NCBI GenBank assembly: GCA_021234155.1
Contig: JAJEKV010000101.1
Span: 3,134,232 to 3,198,231, forward strand
Direction of reading: 5' to 3'
Length of the DNA: 64,000 nt
Source: Isoetes taiwanensis
Taxonomy: Eukaryota; Streptophyta; Lycopodiopsida; Isoetales; Isoetaceae
Made by a program: the position numbers and the translations under genes. Shown one piece after another: positions 34,556-45,994 of the stretch; the first letter of the stretch is position 1; each line of letters starts with the position of its first letter. Under the pieces are notes generated by a model. It saw only the letters and a program-made list of their open reading frames with translations. It ran no database searches and was not told the DNA's origin.

Positions 34556-35613
34556 AATGGGGCTCGCATGAAACCAACAAACCGCCCGATAGATAGGCTT
34601 CTCATTCATCTCAGCAGATTTTCTACAATGGTGGACAGTGGGTAGACGCACACATGCGAACTACCCACGAAAAATAAAGGGAAAATCCAATTATATCATT
34701 TGGACCCCCAAAAAATACAATGCTAATAGATGTGTGGCTGGTGTACCTGCCGAAAGCTTATCACCGGGATTAAAAAACCCCGCCCTTTCGGATTTTCGAG
34801 GAAAAACCCTAGTGATAAGCCTTCGGCAAGGACGTAAGGCATAGAAATCGCTCCCAAAAACTCACGCATGGAGAAGTCGAAACAGATGCCGCTCGCCAAC
34901 CTGTACCTGCACATCACCAACACAACAAAACGAGACAAAACAAACCTCCCAGAGTGGAGGGGTGATCACGCTGCCTAACGCCGACAAAAAACAAAACCTC
35001 TTCAAATAGAGGGGCTTGGTTACGTGTGCGAGGCGATAAATACAATAAACAAAGAGGGGAGGGTGGGTTCAAAGAGAATAAGGTGCTGGAGAGAAGAGGA
35101 AGCGCCGATGAGATGTTGATGCAACCGCGCCTAAAATAATGAACTCCCAACCGAAAGGGCATGCGCCGCATGCATGCATGTACATGCATGCCGCCCTATT
35201 CTAGAATGTCGATCCGATGTCCGGATCGATGGGATAGAATGGGGCTCGTGATGAAAACCAACAAACCGCCCCGAATACCGCAGAGAACTTCCTTAACAAA
35301 TGGAATCGAGGGCGAAAGGTCACGGGGATGAAGGCTAAAGAAGAGCCAAGGTCGAAAGGACATGCCACAAAGATGAAAGAAACGCCAATTGGCCAAACCA
35401 AGCAGGAAGAAGCCCCTCCCCGCCTCGGAAAAATTCAAAGAGAATAAGGTGCTGGCGAGAGAAGAGGAAGCCGATGAGATGTTGATGCGTAATCACCGCC
35501 TAAAAATAGCGAACTCCCCAACTGTAAAGGGCATCGCGCGATGCATGCATGCAAGACATGCATGCTCGCCCTATTCTAGAATGTCGATCCGATGTCTCGG
35601 ATCGATGGGATTA
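34556..35613. repeat. Tandem duplication, units of 676 and 382 bp
   Basis: Both units start with AGAATGGGGCTCG and end with TCTAGAATGTCGATCCGATGT...GGATCGATGGGAT. Unit 2 (35232-35613) lacks an internal piece. Each unit has a GCATGCATGCATG stretch near its end. The copies differ mainly at CG-containing positions. No gene is seen; the open frames across it are antisense or GC-driven. Confidence 0.75.
34749..34828. repeat. Imperfect hairpin, 16-bp stem
   Basis: GCCGAAAGCTTATCAC at 34749 faces GTGATAAGCCTTCGGC at 34813. Between them is a shorter internal pair around CCCTTTCGG. It lies in unit 1 of the tandem duplication and could be a tiny MITE or a transcribed hairpin. Confidence 0.65.
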
Positions 35614-35847
35614 TTTCGCTAAGATGCCTAGATCAGTAGCAAGTGTAACATGATATGAAATAATTTAACATCCCCAAACCTGTGGATGTCGTTGGAGACC
35701 AGATTCATCCCTTATGGCTTCATCTCTGGGGCTGTAACCAGTCCGCTCACATTAGTATTAATTGCATATTGATTGCATCAGTGAGGTTATGACAACCAGG
35801 CTTCTTTCCAAGAGTGCCACATTCAGCTCCAAGAACACCAGATCCAA

Positions 35848-36596
35848 TTGTGAAGATTCAGCCCCAAACCTGTGAAGATGTTGGGCATGGAAAATAATCT
35901 CCATTTCCTTGTGCTGCAACCAGCCTGATCCACATTGGATGTAAATTGTATAGTGAATGCATCGTAGGAGTTAGTTCCAGAAATCTGCTTCTTCAAAGAA
36001 TAATTCACAGCTCTCAACCTTGTAGATCCATTCATATTGTAAGAGAGTAGAATGCATGAAGGGATGTCCGTGAGAATACCAAAGAAACATGCATGCCCAA
36101 GAACACTCAAACGGGCAACCCTAATTTTAAGAGAATAAACCCAAAAAGACATATATATCCGGCCAACACCCAATCCAGGCAACCCTAATCTTGGACCGTG
36201 ATCCATAGATCCAACGGCCGTCCATTTTTCAGAAGTTTATCAAAAAGCATCGAGCAATAAAAATAGACATAGAAAAAGTGCCCAAAGGAAATTTCGAATG
36301 CTAGTAAAACATGTGTACAAACCCTAAGCCATGTATCTGCTTAATAGTCAGGTTGCCAAAACTCTGCATTACAACTTTAGGTAAGAAAAAGATGATCAGA
36401 TTATTTCTTTTGCCAGTAGTTGAAATTTTTAACCAAACCACAAATGTAACCAGTCACATTACCCACCAATTTTCATTAATCATAAGTTACAAACCAGTTA
36501 AGATTTATGCCAGTTCAATGTTCAATGTAACAAATCAAATAAAACCCTGTGTCAACAAGTATAAATGCATACCATCATTATATTTGTAATAAAAAA
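35848..36596 (-). repeat. LTR-like repeat (3' side) of Copia copy 2
   Basis: About 750 bp, matching 20140-20727 plus 32384-32506. It starts TGTGAAGATTCAGCCCC on the plus strand and ends in an A-run. The first 45 bp recur at 41226-41268 as the other side of the element, where the rest is cut off by the 3.1-kb repeat. A 127-residue minus-strand frame crosses it, but the first copy breaks that frame. Confidence 0.75.
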
Positions 36597-37837
36597 AAAA
36601 AAAAAAAAGAGAGAAAGCCGGCCTGAACTAGTTAAACCTAGACCAGACATCCACCTCAGTCAATCCTTTGGGGCTGCCATTATTTTTAACCATAGGGGTA
36701 TCTTCACCATTATTGTACATAGGTAGTATTCCTTAGAAAGCCAAAGGAGAGACTTTTTATTGATATCAATCTATGTTCCATTCAAATATAACCACCATGG
36801 TTTGAAAATACATCTGTATTTATCTAAAAATGAACATTGCATTGTGTATCAAATGAATCCAATTGGTCCAAGTCTGGAATTTCTTAGGTCGCAATTGCCT
36901 TAGTGTGACCAAGGAACGTCCTAATTCTAGATTTTTGTCATAATTCTATTGCCATCACTTTGACTCTAGCCAACACTTGGCTTATTCATAAGCTTATTTC
37001 CCATGGTATTTGCTCAAATTGTAATTAAAAAAAAAAAAAAAAACATCAATTCCTCAATGTGATATTCATAGATTTCAACAAAGTAGAGATAATAATATGG
37101 TCAATTCACAAGCATTCATTGTCTCAGGAAAAACATTAACTGGCATTCTCACAACTTAGCTTTCAACTAGAACCATTGGCATACATTATTCACCATTAAA
37201 ACTATTGAAACAAATGATCAACCATCGAAAGTACTGTAGCAATTTTCACTGTAGCAATGGGATTGACCCATTTACTGTAGCTGCTCTGACCGACCTTCAA
37301 AAACAAGCCCCAGATCTCCAAATCTGATTCGATCAGGCTCTTCAAGCACAGTAAGTTATTTTATCTATTCATCTTCATTTATTCTCTGATCAGTCCGGCG
37401 GTTTTGCACCACCAACCGATTCACATGTTGCTTTGCTCTATAGCATTGGGCCGAGCTTTAATAGAGCAAAATAGTAGTTATGGTATCCCAGGAATTAGCA
37501 TAAGGTATGTCCTCGATTCTTCTCTTTCTTTTTGTTTTCTCACATAGTCTTATGGTTCTAGAAAAAAAAACCTTTGATCATTTATCATGTAGATATTTCC
37601 TAGGTTATCCCCTTGAAGCAATTAGAACAATGAGTTAGATAATTGCTTCCAAGGTATTTCTCTGATTTTCCATAAGCCTTGAATAGGTTAGAACCATAAT
37701 GTTTATATAACCTTTTCCTCAACTATCCTTTTTCACAATTTTGATTTGACCATATCTTTTTCATTCCCCCTTCAGATCACAATTGTCATTCTCTTTACAG
37801 TTCAAATCTTCTGCCAGTCTCTTGAATCTGTTTCCAC

Positions 37838-38221
37838 TTAATGCCTTTGTGATAGGTCAACTAATTGATATTCAGACTTAATATAGCTAAGCTGTATAAA
37901 ATTTCTATTCACTATTTCCCTAATAAAGTGCATCTCCATTTCTATGTGCTTGGTTCTTTCATGGAGAACGAGATCCTTTGTCATTGCAATGCAGTTTTGG
38001 CTATTACAGAAAAGTACAGTGCTGCCCTTTTGTGGAGTTCCTAATTTGTCTAAAAATCTTCTGGCCCATATAATTTCCTTAGCAACTAATGTAGTTGCTG
38101 CATACTCAGATTCTGCTGTGGATAATGCTATTGATCCTTGTTTCTTGCTTCTCCAACTAACTGGCCCGCCTCCAAGAATTAGTGTATAGTCAGAGGTTGA
38201 CTTCCTCTCATCTAAATCCAC
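37838..38221 (-). pseudogene. Copia ribonuclease H domain, copy 2
   Basis: A 127-residue open frame starts near the DLDERKSTSDYTLILGGGPVSW phrase. It runs through SKKQGSIALSTAESEYAATT, the DKLGTPQK loop, CNSQNCIAMTKDLVLHERTKH and SYIKSEYQLVDLSQRH. The Glu and Asp of the catalytic region are present. It is intact over its length, but it is cut off from a polymerase and has no gag or integrase, so it is not part of an autonomous element. Confidence 0.9.
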
Positions 38222-38320
38222 GAGTCTGCATCATGTATGCTTTTAGTTGTAAATCCTCTGAGTTGAATACTAAACCAGCATACTGAGAACCCTTTAGATA
38301 TCTTAGAACTCTTTTTGCTG

Positions 38321-38808
38321 CAATCAACACACAACTACCATTAACATTATTAACATAAACCATTGCATTTCACACATTTAAATTAAAATCCCCCTTAAAC
38401 CCCCTTTGGTTTGGGTGCATATTCACACGGGGGGTTACTCCGGGCAACGAGAGCTGTCGGATGGGCATATTTGCCCTTTATGCCAAGATCTGGACCGTAC
38501 ATAGCGATCCTCATTTGTGGGGTATGCATGTACAAGTTTAAGTATACTGTATATTAAAGTTTGCAAAATACTATAAGATTTGAGAGAATGTACTCAATAG
38601 TGTTAATTTTGTACATGTATTGTAAATATATTTTTGGGGCTCTCGCTGCCCTACGTAACCCCCCGTGTGAATATGCACCCAAACCAAAGGGGGTTTAAGG
38701 GGGATTTTAATTTAAATGTGTGAAATGCAATGGTTTATGTTAATAATGTTAATGGTAGTTGTGTGTTGATTGTTATATTAAAAAAAAATTTGGGCCCTTC
38801 GGGCCCGG
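38321..38808. repeat. Palindromic 3' end of E2
   Basis: Inverted arms centred near 38546. The proximal side (to the right) includes GGGCCCTTCGGGCCC at 38793-38807. The distal arm (to the left) stops about 36 bp short of the mirror of that motif, at AATCAACACAC. The same CCCCCTTAAACCCCC and GTGCATATTCACACGGGG blocks occur as in the E1 and E3 palindromes. Confidence 0.88.
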
Positions 38809-39490
38809 GTCTAAACATTAATTACTAAAAAGCACAATAACATCAAGACAAACAAATTATTTCCATTGCATACCAAGAGCCGCCCAAATATACGCAAACA
38901 AACTGCTATAAAATGGGCAAAAACAACAATAACATCATAAGGTTTACTGAAGGGGCCCATGACGCCCAATATAAAGCCAGTACCACAAATTGTTGAGTAG
39001 CAATGCTCCTTTTTCCCAAAAAAGCTGCTGAAAATCCTGATGCCACACCTGGAGCATTTTAAGAGCCTTATTATTCTAGAAAAGGATCAAAACAGGCCAT
39101 TTGATAATTGTAACATACTTTCTTCTGCTAAATCCTAAGAATAAAAACCAGACATGCTTATATGGACGTACAGGACACTTGAAACACACGAAATCCTGAA
39201 CATATGGACACTCTGGTTGCAGTAGTAAGGATAAAGCCTCAGAACTCAATGGGCTTTGTTCAGGATGAAGAAAACAAACACAATGAGTACAACCTTTACT
39301 TCAAATATCAACACGGAAAAGCTCACTAATACTTAAAGCATGCAAAGAGGAATACTATCAGTTAAGCAAATAATACAACACAATAGCAAGGTAAAAACAT
39401 ACATGGGGATCTGGATCTGCTACAGGTGCAAAATCAACCACACAACCTGTTCCAGAACAACGCCATATCTGTAAAGTGCAAACTTAGTGA
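38809..39490. other. E2 cargo, no gene recognised
   Basis: Non-coding sequence between the palindrome and the DUF829 fragment. It may be intron or 3' untranslated sequence of a captured gene. No open frame of interest. Confidence 0.4.
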
Positions 39491-39539
39491 TCAACTAGTG
39501 GCAGCTTATGGAGTTTACTAAGTACAGCATACTTACGTG

Positions 39540-39746
39540 AGCCAACCTGTATTGCTGAAGAAAGAAAAGATGCTTTTCTTTGCCATCATTGATTCCTCTG
39601 GCATTGTACCAATCTGCATATTTCTTGAGATGCTTCTGTTTGGATCCAAGCCACCCTAACAAGACCACTGTTGCTATCTCTTTGCCATGACCTTTTTCAT
39701 CAATTTGTGCTTGTTTTACATCAAAAACACCACTTTGAAATAACAA
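39540..39746 (-). pseudogene. DUF829 / TMEM53-like hydrolase fragment
   Basis: Minus-strand phrases [29 protein letters not shown] match the N-terminal start of the plant DUF829 (TMEM53-like) alpha/beta-hydrolase family, in which the first strand and the following helix have exactly this order. Only one exon remains; the nucleophile and catalytic histidine are absent. It lies in E2, downstream of the peptidase pieces and on the same strand, so two unlinked host genes were joined in one element. Confidence 0.65.
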
Positions 39747-40059
39747 TAAAACATCGAGCTACATTGCCGTAAATGGGAATAGCCGGATCAAAGAAAAGCT
39801 CTTCTTGGAAAAGCTCCTGAAGATGAAACCCCTCCTGCGGGTAGTATCCTTGAATGAGTAACCGCTGAAACAACAGATGGCTATCCTGGCAATGAGAATG
39901 TGTCAACAATTGCTATACAATTACAACAATTACTCAAAGAGATTAGATGGAGTCTCTGCAAAGTCCAAAACTGTTCTTGTCCGGAGAAATGTTGATAATC
40001 CCGCACCAAACAAGCGGTGATAAAATGTGAGAAACAAGAAACTTATATATTAGCGGGGG

Positions 40060-40490
40060 CCTATACTCTCTAACATCTACACTAACCGTCCATGACAAGA
40101 GAGAATGAAGTGCATGGCCAAACTCGTGAAAAAAGGTTTTCCAATTCCAGTGTTGTAACATCGGTGGAGCACAAGAGTTCGGTTTAGAGAAGTTGCGACC
40201 GGTGCTGCTATCACACCGCATACCCAATAGTAGGTTGACCAAAACAATACACAAGACACTTATTATGATGTTAGGTATGTAACATTCATTGAAACGAAAT
40301 GGTAGCATAACCATATCGTAAGATTTTCTTGTAATGTAGTGAAACAAAATAGAGCTAAGTGATCATACAGGGAGTTGGTAGTCGCGCCCGAACTGGCAGA
40401 CCACCTTTCGGGCGGGAAGTCGCACATCCGGGGAAATTTTCCTTTTCGTGCATAAAGATCAAGAAACATGTAGCCCAATGTGCCCTATGA
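40060..40490 (-). pseudogene. M3 family metallopeptidase fragment (mitochondrial intermediate peptidase-like)
   Basis: Two exon-like blocks on the minus strand. The first, 40490-40369, reads LGYMFLDLYARKGKFP and then degrades. The second, about 40206-40080, reads NFSKPNSCAPPMLQHWN followed by FFHEFGHALHSLLS, which contains the HEXXH zinc-binding box of oligopeptidase-F/thimet-type enzymes. An intron with GT (40368-40367) and AG near 40207 appears to be retained between them, and a donor-like GTTAGT follows the second block. That points to capture of genomic DNA. The damaged spots (for example GCACCGGTCGCAAC where ALVCN is expected) fall on lost CTG triplets. Confidence 0.8.
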
Positions 40491-40888
40491 ACAAAACTTG
40501 TAGCCCGCCCATTTCTCGGACATGCGGGTGCCAAGCCCGCACACGGGAACATTGGAATCTTCTTTGCCTGAAGAAGAACGGCCTTGCCGTCCTTGCCTTG
40601 GCTCGAGGGGCTTTCCCAAACCCTATGTTTTGTTTCTTCACGAGAAAAGGGCTTTCATTATAAGCCCTGGATCTTTTTGAATCAAAAGAGGGCTTTCTTT
40701 GTAAGCCCTCTGATCTTAACCATTGAGGAGGATGAAACAAAAATTGCAAAATTGCATGCAAAAACTTGGTGCACTCTAGATGTACTGATTAGTATGCCTC
40801 GTGCAATACGCCCATGAAATCATATGAAAACCATGCCAAAAAGCGTATAAAATCACAAAAAAAAAACCCCTGTTATAATGCTACATAT

Positions 40889-41228
40889 TCCTGGATTGTT
40901 ATTATATCTGCTCAGAACATTTACTACGTATGCTATATCTGGTCTAGTATTGTTTGCCACATACAAAAGACTACCAATCAATTGTCTGTATGAAATGGAT
41001 TTTATTTCTTCCTTTTCCTTTTTCATCCTCGGACAAAGATCTTTAGAGAGTTTGCATCCTGGAAGTACCGGTGTCTTAACAGAGTTGCAATCTTGCATGT
41101 TAAACTTTTCAAGCATATATTATACATACCTGGTGTGTGTCAGTGTAAGAATCTTTTTCTTCTTGTCTCGAAACACTTCAATTTCAAGGAATCTTTTTTA
41201 ACTCACCTAAGTCTCAGATCTTTTCTTT
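40889..41228 (-). pseudogene. Copia reverse transcriptase, C-terminal end, copy 2
   Basis: The phrases [17 protein letters not shown] and [30 protein letters not shown] match copy 1 almost perfectly. The frame then runs into E2. Upstream it meets the LTR-like repeat at the same point as copy 1, without the palm. Confidence 0.88.
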
Positions 41229-42084
41229 CAATTGTGAAGATTCAGCCCCAAACCCGTGAAGATGTATTTGACTAAATGTTTGCACTGTAGACATTTAAAG
41301 GTATGGTAGCTATACACTTACATATTATTGCATGGGTGTGCCATCAAACGATATAACTTCACATAGAACTGCAATAGGACTTTTATTCTTAGGTTGAAAT
41401 GACGTATGATCATTGCACGTCGCGTATTCAAGGATGGGAGGGCATGGTACTAATTAGCTTTGAGGCCATACTTAGGATTTTTGACTCAGTCCACGTTGCA
41501 TATCTAAAGCATAAAACCTTTTTTACATGGTAATGGCTGGCCCTGTATAGTATTTAAATTATTGCATACTATATGGACCTACTATGGGCTTGAGGGGGAG
41601 ACCCGCCATACACACACATGGGTTATGGTATTGACGGCCTAAGACTTTTGGGTGATTGAAAGCATGGTATACATAATGTTTAAATCAATTAAAAGTTTAT
41701 ATGGGTGATTTAATAGCATCCTTTTTTTTTTTCTAAATGGAGGACTATGGTAATAGTATATAGGTACCTAAATAATATACCAAGTGTGATGCACATTATT
41801 TTTTCGGTCCGATGTTGGCAATGCACCTAAGGTAGCTTGGCGGCCGAGCTTGATGGCGAATCTTTACCTAACCAAAGCGGATCTTTCGATACAAGATAAT
41901 CCCCGACCGCCGGTGTGGTTTCAAATATCCTTTTCCTACCTAATTCCCTATCCTGTGCGTTGTGAGAATAATGCTGTAAACTAGGGTTAAGTGATCGATA
42001 CACAGTCAAGCTGGACTCACATGCCGGAACTCTTTAAACTAATGTCCTTCGGCTGATTTGACCTGATACAGACCTGCTTTTGGG

Positions 42085-42428
42085 TAATGGAAGAATTATA
42101 TGAGGAAGAGTATGACTCTGATGGCTGCCCATTTGAAACGAACCATGGAGCAGCTTTAGACGTTGAATTGTTAGCTGAAGAACTCCATGCATATCTTGAG
42201 CACACTGAATTCTGCAAGTTAGAAATGGATAATGATAGTGGTTATGGGCAGAAACGCCCATGGCAGTATGATCAGCATAAGGGTGGTAATTATGGTGCAT
42301 CATCCAAACGAGGGGGATATAAGCAAGGGCATTATAACTCCAGAAGCATTGTTCCAGACACACAGGAGAATGTCAATAATGAGTATGATCAAGAAGAAAA
42401 TCAGGTTTGGAATGTTCCCTTCATTTAG
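42085..42428 (+). CDS. Acidic/Gly-rich coding segment in repeat A, unrecognised
   Basis: An open stretch of 113 codons starts at an ATG after TTTTGGGTA and reads MEELYEEEYDSDGCPFETN, then a Gly/Lys/Tyr-rich part with GQKRPWQYDQHKGGNYG, ending VWNVPFI. It is followed by what looks like an untranslated tail. Repeat B has the same segment with one base missing near 49418 (ATGATATC versus ATGCATATC), which splits the frame. The composition (acidic head, basic Gly-rich tail) recalls RNA-binding or gag-like tails, but I do not recognise a family. Confidence 0.45.
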
Positions 42429-42904
42429 CTGAAAAAAACCTGCTGATCCACCTACTTATGTTGGGATTCTTGGGGTATGACTCTCATATTGTAGCAAGGA
42501 ATCAATCTAAGACAGGGCACTACTCTGCTTTACTTGAATACGATTATGGGAGAGTAGTATAGCAGCTGGCTGCTGCATGCTTCCCTTAAATACAGGCCTA
42601 TCTTTAGCTGAATTCAATGGACCACCACTGTTTGCTGAGTCTTAATGCTCAAACCAGAAATGTATTTGAGCCTACTTTTAGTTGCTGATCGATTTTTACA
42701 GTTTAAAATGTTATGATCTATTGTACATTTAGTGAAGTTGATTTAGCTAGAGGCTTTTGATTATGCACTTGCTCTTATACTTCTAGTCTGGATGAGCGTG
42801 GGGTAAAAAGGTTACAATAGGTGACCAGCGATAAGCTGAGAAACCTAAGGTACCTTTTGGCCCCTCATTCATTACCATTTTCATGCTAATGTTGTGTTGG
42901 TTGG

Positions 42905-43115
42905 CTGCAGGTACGGGTTTCTCCTCCTTTTGTCATCTTTTTACTGTCAAGTTCAAGTCTGGCTGGAAGTAAACGTCTCTGGAATTTTGTATGAACAAGT
43001 GGAGAATATAGCACGAGAAGTCTCAAGGGAAGGATTAACTAAACTTTATGACATTGGATGCAAACATTATCCGTTGTTTCTTTGCTTTAATGCTTATGAG
43101 GCATTGACTTTATAG
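42905..43115 (+). other. Second coding-looking segment in repeat A
   Basis: Preceded by GGCTGCAG, an acceptor-like site, an open stretch reads VQVWLEVNVSGILYEQVENI, then AREVSREGLTKLYDI and a hydrophobic tail. Repeat B (52775-52949) keeps the same reading through KLYDI. It may be an exon of the same unknown gene as 42085-42428. Confidence 0.35.
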
Positions 43116-44505
43116 AGTTAAATGTGTTTTGGATTTCTTGGACTCTAAATTAGTCGTGGTACAGTCAAACAATGTATTTGAAGCAGTATCTTGCTTTAGT
43201 ACGAATCCTAGATGTGGCCTGCTGATCTGATAGCACACATGTAAACATTGAGGACAAAACATGTGTATTTTCTAATGGCGCCATGTCGCGATTTTTGTAT
43301 TGAAAGCAGAAAAATATTCTAGCCTCCCTTGTATTTCGATTAACATTATTAGCATATCTTTGTTAGCAGTGTATTTTTAATGGCACTGATGCGAAAAAGC
43401 TTGTTCTCATGATAATAGCGCTGTCATATCCCATGTAGTCGAATATTGTGCAGAAAGATATATGGTTATGGTTTGCATTATGCATTAGTGAAAATGATTA
43501 CTTAGGAGTTTGTTTTTAATGCATCGAGAACATAACAATCGAAATATATGTTGCATGCATGCATGTTATGAAGCAAAAAAAACGAGTCTAAAGTTTATTT
43601 AAGCATGCATTGAGATTTGGACTTACATGCATCATCAATAATGGAAATTTATTCTCGAAATATCTAAAGTAACATCTTGACTTCTACTAAAAACATTAAA
43701 AGCTATATACATGAATTGTATAACTGAAAAAGTATGTGAATAGAGGTGGAAAAAGACATGCACTTAACATAGGGTATTGCATGCAATGGTCAATAATTAC
43801 CGAGAATATAAGGGATAGTGTCCGCACTCAGAAGCATACTAGGGCATAAATCGAACCGGCGGTCGACTTTGCGGAATACACGCATATACAATGCATGTCG
43901 ATGGCATATTGCATGTGCATGAAGGGTACACTAGCAAGAATCTAATTCTTAGATTGTTATGGTTTTGAGCCAATTGGCAAAATGCAAATTGATGATGCAT
44001 AATATCTTGAGACGTGCATATTGTCTTCTTGATTGGGATGAGAGGTTTAAGTAATACGGTTGATTTCTCGAACTTGTGAAATGTATTGGGATCTCATTAA
44101 TAATATGAGGCACGTAATGATGTAATGCATATGGCTCTTGAAGGAATGATGGTACAATGGCTTATGTCTTCCTTGATCTAATGTTTCTAAATGATTATGT
44201 ACTAAATACTTGAAGTATTGGAACTTCGATGCCATCATGGACTCGATCCTAGTATGGGCTCATCATACTGCCATAGGGATTGACCTTGGCAGATGTCATG
44301 CTAGTTAGCTGTTGCTTTGGCTAGCCTGGACTGGGTTTTTTTTAGGAATTTCAGTTCATTGGTTATACCAATGTCATGGAGAGCCTATACTCAAGTATTT
44401 AGTACAATAATCATCTGATTTCTACTGTTTGTAACGTGTTTTATTATAGTATGGAAGGCATGCACTATGTCATTAAACTAAGTTTTATCCGGGTGTAATT
44501 CACAG

Positions 44506-45994
44506 GACTTTGAACATGAGCTCATACTTCCTACTTGGAACAAAGAGTTATCGCCTTTAGGCTATAGGGCCATCAAATCGAATGCCCCTATGCGGTACAA
44601 GGATTGATTTCTTTCGCATCAAGAACGTCATGGCTCATGAATACATACTGCAGAGGGAACTAGCCTTAAAACCAGGGCAGTATTCTATTACAATACATCT
44701 TGGTTTCAGCCAATGGATTACTGCTTTTGCTAAAATTAACAAGGCGGGTGATGACTGTGACAAAATTACCAAAGTGGTAGATGAACTATATGAAGGCCTA
44801 CCTAGCATGATCTATGAGTGGACAGGGAAGAAGACGGTGCAAAGGGTCAGACACAGACGATTGAAAGCTCTTGATAAGGCCAACAACGTCAATAAAGATC
44901 AAAGGGCACTGGATATTATTCCGACAGATGAAACTGATGCTGAAGATGACTTTGGATCTGTTTTAAGTGAACAGGAAAAAGCCTCTTTAAATGTGGGCAA
45001 TGATGGGTGTGACAATGATAATCTTGACACATTTGAATTTACATTGAATAATTGTCTTAAGTTCCCAATTATTCCAGAGAGGTTGGTTGAAAACCACGCT
45101 CTGCTATGCAACCAGGCTATATGGAGGACCAAAAATTTTGGCGCCATGTCCCCAATAAGCAGGGAAGCTTGGATAGTATTGGGAGATATTACAGTAAACC
45201 AAATCAACGCTGCAAGTGTCGCAGCCAAACGAATGGAAAAGTTTGTGAAAAAGGAGGAAACTAAGTTGGGCATTGATACAAGATTTTTCGACAAAAAATG
45301 CACCAAGAGTCCGTACATGTACATAAGTCAGAAGGGACACATGGCATATCCGTCCATATCTAGAAATGACTTTTTCCTTAAGAGGATATGGAGGACCATG
45401 TGCCCATACATTAAATGTATCTGCGAGGATGAACGAGGGAACAAGAAGAATAAAAAGGACCAGTGTGGAGACAACATGACGTGGCTTGACCACGCAATAT
45501 GGTACATGTTGAATAATCTGGAGGCCTTATATCCTAACATTTCTGCTGCAGCGCAAATTGTTACATTCAGGGGATTTCTCAAAGGCCCACTGAAAACGAG
45601 CATTATGGCATACATCTCCTACTTGGAGGTGCGGGAAACACTCATTCGTATGGCCATCCAACTTGCAGCTGACCCTTGGTCTGATCTCAAGATAGGCATG
45701 GACAGATGTAAGATGGTGGAGATTTGTGAAAAAACAATTAAGCCGATTACCTTTTTAATGGATGCTGGAACTGCTGCTAGTAATAGCACAGGAAAACGGA
45801 CATGGAAGAAGGCTGCCAGCCCTTCCAACAGCATGAAGACTACTGTTACAAGGCCACCTCGCATCACTTGTAAACCTGTCGGTGAAGGACAATCTATTAG
45901 TGAGGTACCAGCTGGTTCAGATAGTGCATCCATCAAATGCATTGGTACTCAAATTCGCTTTTGGGACACTCGGTCACTAAAAAAGGAACAATGA
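44506..45994 (+). CDS. Unknown protein upstream of the YIDD reverse transcriptase
   Basis: The main open frame runs from 44582 to the TGA at 45992-45994 (470 codons). An upstream block from 44506, after an acceptor-like CACAG, reads LPTWNKELSPLGY and matches the homologue at 12.4-13.4 kb, so a frameshift near 44590 splits one protein. Shared landmarks are FPIIPERLVENHALLCNQ, AIWRTKNFGAMSPIS, KLGIDTRFFDKKC and SQKGHMAYPSI. The C-terminal 100 residues are basic and Ser/Thr/Pro-rich, as in nucleic-acid-binding tails. I do not know the family. Two independent copies with conservation of protein blocks argue that it was a functional protein of the element. Confidence 0.65.

Larger units (their letters stand above)
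38321..40889 (-). mobile_element. Composite gene-capturing element E2 (M3 peptidase and DUF829 fragments)
   Basis: Inverted relative to E1 and E3. Its 5' end is at 40889: on the minus strand it reads TAGCATTATAACAGGGG, a T run, TTTTCATATGATTT, then TCTAGAGTGCAC at about 40771. Its 3' end is the palindrome at 38321-38808. Cargo lies between these, also on the minus strand. It is inserted in Copia copy 2: host sequence GGATTGTTATTATATC resumes at 40893, and the other junction shares the bases ATTG with the host. No transposase is seen. Confidence 0.68.
36597..41228 (-). mobile_element. Copia retrotransposon copy 2, split by element E2
   Basis: Same subfamily and the same internal deletion as copy 1. 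The 3' non-coding region and ribonuclease H lie at 36597-38320 and the polymerase end at 40889-41228. Element E2 sits between them and replaces about 15 bp of the Copia sequence at the join. Copy 2 keeps the better coding sequence (AESEYAATT intact). Its far end is cut by the 3.1-kb direct repeat at 41266. Confidence 0.85.
41266..44341 (+). repeat. 3.1-kb direct repeat A (left flank of the YIDD retroelement)
   Basis: It starts TGTATTTGACTAAATG and ends CTAGCCTGGACTGGG plus a T run. It is repeated in the same orientation at 48501-49772 plus 52496-54163. Between the two copies lies the protein and reverse-transcriptase region, so the layout is repeat-coding-repeat. The repeat is not a classical LTR: no TG/CA ends, primer-binding site or target duplication is visible. 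Terminal repeats made by head-to-tail insertion, as in Penelope-like elements, are one explanation; a segmental duplication is another. Coding-like pieces occur inside it (42085-42428; 42905-43115). Confidence 0.8.

Noticed and set aside
35823-36206. 127-residue minus-strand ORF as a gene
   Set aside because: It lies in the LTR-like repeat; the copy at 20127-20450 has stops and frame changes and no family match is apparent.
45104-45942. Minus-strand open frames opposite the unknown protein
   Set aside because: Mirror frames of a long open coding region; the plus-strand protein has a homologue at 12.4 kb, these do not.
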